A DNA stretch of 64,000 bases from Diadema setosum (lineage: Eukaryota > Echinodermata > Echinoidea > Diadematoida > Diadematidae): positions 32,684,451 to 32,748,450 of the forward strand of contig CM067067.1 of the NCBI GenBank assembly GCA_033980235.1. The letters run 5' to 3'. The translations under genes and the position numbers were made by a program. Below are positions 58,859 to 64,000 of this stretch, one piece after another; position 1 is the first letter of the stretch, and each line of letters begins with the position of its first letter. The notes beneath the pieces are model-generated. The model did no database searches. It worked only from the letters and a program-made list of their open reading frames with translations, and had not been told where the DNA came from.

Positions 58859-59256
58859 TTTTGTAATATATTTTGTGAGCACGATATCATCTTCTCTTCT
58901 TTGACTGAAAGGCTGCGTTCCCTTGAGGTATCACTTATTTTTACTACCTGGTAGTATTCTATACGTGCTCTCGTTCATTCGTCCTCACAGTTGAATCTCT
59001 TCCGCTGGAAAGCTGCTCGACAATTTGTCACTTTCGAAAACACCTGGCTAATTGTCTCTGTGGGCTTTCGCCCTTGGTGTATGCATCAACAAATTTTTGG
59101 TTTCTCTCTCTCTTCTCTCGCTCTTCCTCTTTTCCCTGTTTGTTGTTTCTTTTTTTTTCACACTTTTGCTTTCTTTTTTTCTCTATTCCCCGCTTCCCCA
59201 GTTTCCCGCACTCTTTGTAGTTGTAAGTTTTCACCCCATTTTCCCCGTTTCCCTCA

Positions 59257-59301
59257 GAGGTATCCACATGTTACAAGCTTAGTCTTTTGAGTGGGTACCT
59301 C
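59257..59301 (+). other. LINE 3'-UTR stem-loop, copy 1
   Basis: GAGGTATCCAC (59257-59267) pairs with GTGGGTACCTC (59291-59301) over 11 positions with one G-T pair. The loop holds TTACAAGCTTAGTCTTTT. Related hairpins occur at 20030-20070, 33471-33503, 39040-39087 and, damaged, 46545-46586. Confidence 0.75.
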
Positions 59302-59506
59302 CACTTTTTTTCTCCTCAGTGTGTATATATAGAGTGTATGTATCTTTATTTTACTGATCATGTAGACACTCAGAATATGTTGTTAATCCTGTCTGGTTAT
59401 ATATATTTACAACGAGTCGCATGTCAAGTTCATGATATTGTTTCTTATACATTCTGTTGAAGAAAGAAAGTGAAAATAAAGTTTGAATTTGAATTTGAAT
59501 TTGAAT

Positions 59507-59835
59507 GTAACGCAAAACAACACTGCAGCCATTTGAGTGGCACCCATGCAGATTTAACATATTACGACTTCACATTACCCAGAAAATTCGTTTGAAAATA
59601 GGTATTTTGGACCAACTTCCCTGAATTTTGGTGGTCTCGATGTTCTCTAAAGATATAGCCATTATTTTGTTTTCTCTTCAAATCTAAAGTAGCTGATGAA
59701 ATGAAAAAAGAAAAACAAGCAAACAAACCAGCATTACAATTTTGATTTAAAGCCATGCCACCACAAACATTCATATCCATTGGCGTCGGGTTTTAACAGA
59801 CGTTGGAAGGGTACGCCTTGTTTGAAGTAGTTAGG

Positions 59836-59838
<3 letters not shown>
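59507..59838. other. AT-rich DNA without a supported gene
   Basis: Flank downstream of the LINE tail; no structure seen. Confidence 0.4.

Positions 59839-59880
<42 letters not shown>
59839..59880. repeat. (AT)n microsatellite
   Basis: About 21 uninterrupted AT units. Confidence 0.95.
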
Positions 59881-59883
<3 letters not shown>

Positions 59884-61565
59884 AAATAAAAACTAAAATA
59901 ATAGGTCGAGGAAGCACGTGTTATTTCGCTGAAATCAGGTAGTATGCGTGACCGCGATCACATCGCTAAAATCAGATGAATAATAATATTCTGTTTGTGA
60001 TAAACGACTGTCCTATACAGCTCTGCTTCTCGGTGAAGGCCGTGTGTGGTTGTTCAATCAATGGTTTCACTTTGTATTTGTTATATTCAACCAGCACAGT
60101 AACAAAAAGATGCAGAACATGCGAACGTTTTAACAAATTATAATACAGTCTGTCAAAACATAACGATCTTTGTCTAACAACAACAACAACAACAACAACA
60201 ACAAAAACAACAACAACAACAACAACAACACCAAAACAACATTGAATTATGAGACATTCCGTTGAACCTCATTGAAAATCGTATCATGGGTGAGATCTTG
60301 AAAAAGGAAATGTAGGAAGATTGCTATAGTCAGCAGAGCCGATTAAACTCAAAACTATGAGAAGAAAGGAAAAGGTAAAGGAAAGGAAAAGGGAAAAAAG
60401 GGGAAAAAAAGAAAAAAAAAACCTTTGTGTATATTCTTAAAATCACATCATATTCTGGGGCATTACATGAAAGATTCTAAAGTAAGATAAAATTTGTTTT
60501 GTGTATTAAGCAAAAAAAAAAAAAATAAAAGAAGAAGAAAAAAACCAACCGCAAAAAACAACCAACCAAATAAACAAACAAATAAGAATAACACCTGCCT
60601 CGTGCCAATTTTATCTGACAGAAACAGATTATATTTATGTGTGTTTGCGCATTCATGTGCTTTAACGTACACTTGCCATGGTCTGTATAATAAGTGCATT
60701 ATCGGTTGATTAGTCGGTAAGTCTACCTATCAGAGCTTCATGCCATGACCCTGAGCTTCTTGGCGGTCCAGAGATTTCCTGAACCCTGAACACTCAAAGA
60801 TAGATTATATCCTAAAATTGAATTGCTTCTTCTTTTCTTGTGCACCTGCTGCAAGATCAACGATTGGTTAAAAGTTTGTCTCGCACAAGACGTAAGTTTG
60901 TATACACTACAGTCACGTGTTATTAATGACTCAGTGATTAGCATGACGAAGCAATGGTATCATGTATGGTGGCCATGTTATATATAGAGACAATCGCGTT
61001 GTGGTATATATGGTTTAATTGATAAATAGCTATACGTGTTATCAACGCTCCAACAGATTACCGTCTGTTTGCTGCTTTTTGGCGCAACTTTCTGCGGCAT
61101 CCGTGTCCAATGAATCACAGACCTTGGTGTCTGTTTCATAGTTGGACTAAAATTCTGAGAATACTGACGTCATGACATAATTGTTAGTCGTCGATAACTA
61201 TATCAACAAAAATGTCCTATTCAAAGGCCCTCATAGTCACATTCAGCTCAATCCTGATATAAACAAACGCTCTATACTCAATAAAAACAGTCAAACATGG
61301 TATAAAGTGAACTAGTGAGTTCTAATGAATCATGCCCTGTTAAAGAAAAAAAGCCATGTATTCCGTTCACACTGAATGAACTGGACAATCGATGACATGC
61401 GTACATGCAAACAAAGATCAAACTCTCCCGCCAATCTTCCGCTTTGTGTTTATATTTTCGCAAAATTTGTCTCTCACCCGTTCTAGCTATGTGTCACTGT
61501 CTCCAGACGTATTTTCCCGCTTAAAATATCTTAAAAAAGATTTCTTATTTATTTATCATTTAGGC

Positions 61566-61569
<4 letters not shown>
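59881..61569. other. AT-rich DNA with (CAA)n at 60177-60231
   Basis: The CAA tract has about 17 units with one AAA interruption. Poly-A-rich purine tracts follow at 60360-60422 and 60511-60545. No supported gene. Confidence 0.5.

Positions 61570-61663
<94 letters not shown>
61570..61663. repeat. (TA)n microsatellite with one phase break
   Basis: Two long TA tracts are joined through a TAATAT break near 61617, which reverses the register and allows the two halves to pair. Confidence 0.95.
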
Positions 61664-61664
<1 letters not shown>

Positions 61665-62780
61665 CATATATATATCATACAGTATATTACTTATCTGAAG
61701 ATACAATGATTATCATTTACAAATATTAAAACAAACTACAAAGAAACAATGATGACGTCATTGATACAGACGGTCCAAAATGGTATTGTAATGGGGGACG
61801 TTTTGGAGGGTGGAAAACCATATATAGTTACTACAAAGACACGAAAAGTGAAAGAAGTTCATATCTCTGGGCGAAAGTACACAGGATGGGACAAGCGGAT
61901 GTTCTCATCAAGCTATGTCATTTCTGAACGTAACGATTTCTTTATTTCTATAAAGTTTGTTGCCCCACTCTAAAGGGATTGGGGGAAGGGGATTTATTCT
62001 AAGGAGCGACGCTAAAATGTAGTTAGCACTTCGCCCTAATAAAACGAAACACGAACGCCCTGCTCGTGGTTGGCTATTCATTTAAAAAGGAGCAACATTG
62101 CGTCCATATGGATTTTGTTACGCCTAGCCCTAGACTCCAATAACTCCAATTCACTCCCATCCCCCCGCTCTTGATTTCATTAAGCCAGAATAGACGGGAC
62201 AGAAAGAGAGATCGGGCGATGTGTCAGAAGCTATGACAGAGCAAAACGTTCAACCGGTGATCTCGCCATTCGTCAATGATTTAATGTCACATGGTTAACA
62301 TCTAACTGCTGCTCGTCCTTTGGCACGGAATGAGAAGAGTTACAAAACCCTGGGTCCCGAGGGTCAGGCTACTTTTCGAGTTCAGGAGAACATACAACGT
62401 TAACTTCATTTGTTCGATCGGTTATCAGTCTTATCGAAAGAGAGGAATCTGAACAATAGAATTTGCTGTATTCTATAAAATAGAATTACATCGTCCTTGA
62501 ACGGACAACGAGGAAAACCCTGCTATTACAGCTACTAGTTCACTCGATTTTTTTTCTAGAGATAAAAATAATGCAATTAATACAACGTATTTAAACCTGA
62601 TCGTGACTACATGCAAGGATCAATTTGAGAATTATGTCATGAATTAGATATTGATATAAACGTAACTTCTATATTATGATAAATCAAATATGAATAACAT
62701 GTATTATCAAAAGAACTTAGCATTTTGACAGGTGTATTGACGACGTTACTACGTGCGTAGAATGCATTTTCGTCGCCCTC
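61664..62780. other. unique DNA without a supported gene
   Basis: A 74-codon ORF at 61749-61973 reads as a mixed, non-repetitive peptide but has no family that I recognise. The stretch is otherwise unremarkable. Confidence 0.35.
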
Positions 62781-62811
62781 ATCGCAGTATTTCTCAAACG
62801 ACGGTGGAAGG

Positions 62812-63060
62812 CCAATTTTCGGGCTGTGCCTTTCGCTTGTACAGTTTTTGTGGTGTATTTTTGGCGGGAACTTGGTGATGAGAGATCCATCTTGGATGGA
62901 TTATCGCCTGCGCGTGAGTTTGGTATTTAAAGCTCGTCGTTTTTAGCTGCGTTTTTTGCAACCTGACACCACTATTTACAGACGCTCTCTATGAGCTAAG
63001 ACCTTTTGCCAATCACGCTTCAAGTTCAATTTCAGCAAATCTCTGCAGCTCGTGTAGAGG
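62812..63060 (+). promoter_or_regulatory. CCAAT-E2F-TATA promoter candidate
   Basis: CCAAT is at 62812-62816, an E2F-type TTTGGCGGGAA at 62860-62870 and a TATTTAAAG box at 62924-62932, in the usual order and spacing for a cell-cycle-type promoter. A YY1-like CCATCTTGGA lies between at 62887. A GAG|GTAATA donor-like site near 63060 could end a first exon. No coding exon is visible before the window ends. Confidence 0.4.
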
Positions 63061-63338
63061 TAATAGTGGAGATGATCTAAGCTTCTTAAAGCGGTACCTC
63101 TATGTGCGGTGGAACAGAAAGAGATAATTCGATTTTCTCTGTTTCCAAGCAAATAATTACACGACTTCTACTCTTTCAGTCGCAGCGGACGTAGAGTTAA
63201 TACTTCAGACTGCGATGTGGTTTCATAGAACTTGGGTGCTCTAAATTCCAGGGAGAGTACGACGTTTGGTTGGCGACACCAGGAGGAAAAGCGACTGCAT
63301 GGGTAGCGGTTAACGTGGCTACGCTCTATGCTCGCTGA

Positions 63339-63343
<5 letters not shown>
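63061..63343. other. GC-richer unique DNA downstream of the promoter candidate
   Basis: CpG-containing sequence without a convincing ORF. It could be the first intron or leader of a gene continuing to the right. Confidence 0.3.

Positions 63344-63344
<1 letters not shown>

Positions 63345-63405
<61 letters not shown>
63345..63405. repeat. (TA)n microsatellite
   Basis: About 30 TA units. Confidence 0.95.
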
Positions 63406-63410
<5 letters not shown>

Positions 63411-63490
63411 CAAATTGTTGGAGAAGGAGAGACTTTGAGATTCGTTCGCTGGCATAACATGCGTCATCAAGGGGCACTTCATTGATGTGT

Positions 63491-63586
63491 CTCAATAGCC
63501 GCGGTCACACTGGCAACAGATTGAGATCTTGAAGATCGTGATCTGAAACTTCGCGATCTTTTGCCAGTGTGACCGCGGCTATTGAG
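63491..63586. mobile_element. short foldback element with 26-bp perfect arms
   Basis: Arms 63491-63516 and 63561-63586 are perfect inverted repeats containing GCCGCGGTCACACTGG. The 44-base centre adds nested pairs (AAGATCG with CGATCTT). It could be the fused ends of a DNA transposon or a structured RNA hairpin. No target duplication was found. Confidence 0.65.
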
Positions 63587-63716
63587 GCAGATTTTTCAAG
63601 AAGAATGGTCAGAAGTTGAGAACGGTTTTGCTGCTGTCAGTTCTGCGTAATAACTTCAGCCAGTAGGCACAAAGAAATACAAACAAAACGCACACATATA
63701 CACCCAAAACACACAC

Positions 63717-63753
<37 letters not shown>

Positions 63754-64000
63754 GCAAACACAATAGTTAAACACACACCCGCTCACGTAAGCACATGAGT
63801 TAAAACACACCCACACAAATGAATGACTCTTTATTCAGTTGGTTTCCGACACAAAAAGTGATGTACACTTTGTCATTCTATTGCAAGGTTATCGCTCTCT
63901 CACCATCGCTACGATATACGGATGGCTAGTAACGGATCAGTGGGAATCAGTGGGAATGCTGGGAGATGATTGTTACAATCCTTGTGGGATTCATTTAAGA
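63587..64000. other. AT-rich end of the window with (CA)n at 63721-63750
   Basis: The CA tract and flanking CACACC units occupy 63680-63810. No gene is seen before the window ends. Confidence 0.5.

Larger units (their letters stand above)
55720..59506 (+). mobile_element. CR1/L2-like LINE with intact ORF
   Basis: The element comprises an APE endonuclease/RT ORF, a 600-base 3' UTR and a (TTTGAA)n tail at 59482-59506 after an AATAAA signal. The lack of a poly-A tail and the short tandem tail fit CR1/L2-type LINEs of the Jockey superfamily. The 3' UTR has a pyrimidine-rich part (59100-59260) and the conserved stem-loop at 59257-59301. The 5' end is not defined; an ATG at 55720 opens an acidic peptide (MNDRIEDVPF) that runs into a stop near 55810. 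Confidence 0.85.

Noticed and set aside
61749..61973. 74-codon ORF with mixed composition
   Set aside because: No domain, no splice context and no support beyond an open frame.

Overview
This window looks like non-genic chromosomal DNA from a marine invertebrate deuterostome, most likely an echinoderm such as a sea urchin. That is inference: the background is AT-rich and full of microsatellites, there is a chromodomain-less Mag-type Ty3/gypsy element and a CR1/L2-like LINE family, and there are short palindromic MITEs. No sequence here names the species. I found no host protein-coding gene that can be supported with confidence; the only long open reading frames belong to retrotransposons.

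Layout. 1-12.4 kb: unique AT-rich DNA with microsatellites, a pogo-like MITE (4160-4658) inserted in an older repeat, a strong hairpin at 5.8 kb, a possible TATA promoter at 8.2 kb, a tRNA-SINE-like remnant at 9.0 kb and a perfect RFX X-box at 12.0 kb. 12.48-17.04 kb: a Mag-like gypsy element with one intact gag-pol ORF, a probable 5' LTR and a tRNA-Leu-type primer site, but no 3' LTR that I can find. 17-29.9 kb: AT-rich DNA with two more X-box-like sites, a truncated LINE 3' end (20.0 kb), a large GAATT array (23.8 kb), a minus-strand tRNA-like element (24.1 kb), a TTAA-flanked palindromic MITE (27.5 kb) and two adjacent hairpins (28.3 kb). 29.9-33.1 kb: an unusual block of G/C homopolymers with a roughly 165-bp satellite array and repeated GGCGT-type termini in both orientations. 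33.4-39.3 kb: a truncated LINE 3' end, a candidate promoter and exon, a minus-strand LINE remnant and a decayed LINE copy. 39.3-55 kb: mostly featureless, with one more LINE 3' fragment, a second TTAA MITE and a larger foldback element. 55.7-59.5 kb: a LINE with an intact 1031-codon endonuclease/reverse transcriptase ORF. 59.5-64 kb: microsatellites, a CCAAT/E2F/TATA promoter-like cluster at 62.8 kb and a near-perfect foldback at 63.5 kb.

The most interesting observation ties several of these together. Five LINE-related 3' ends (20.0, 33.5, 39.0, 46.6 and 59.3 kb) share a 3'-UTR hairpin with an ACAAGCTT-type loop. Between the two best copies its stem carries paired (compensatory) base changes, which points to a selected RNA structure, plausibly the signal recognised by the LINE's own reverse transcriptase. 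All comparisons were made by eye.
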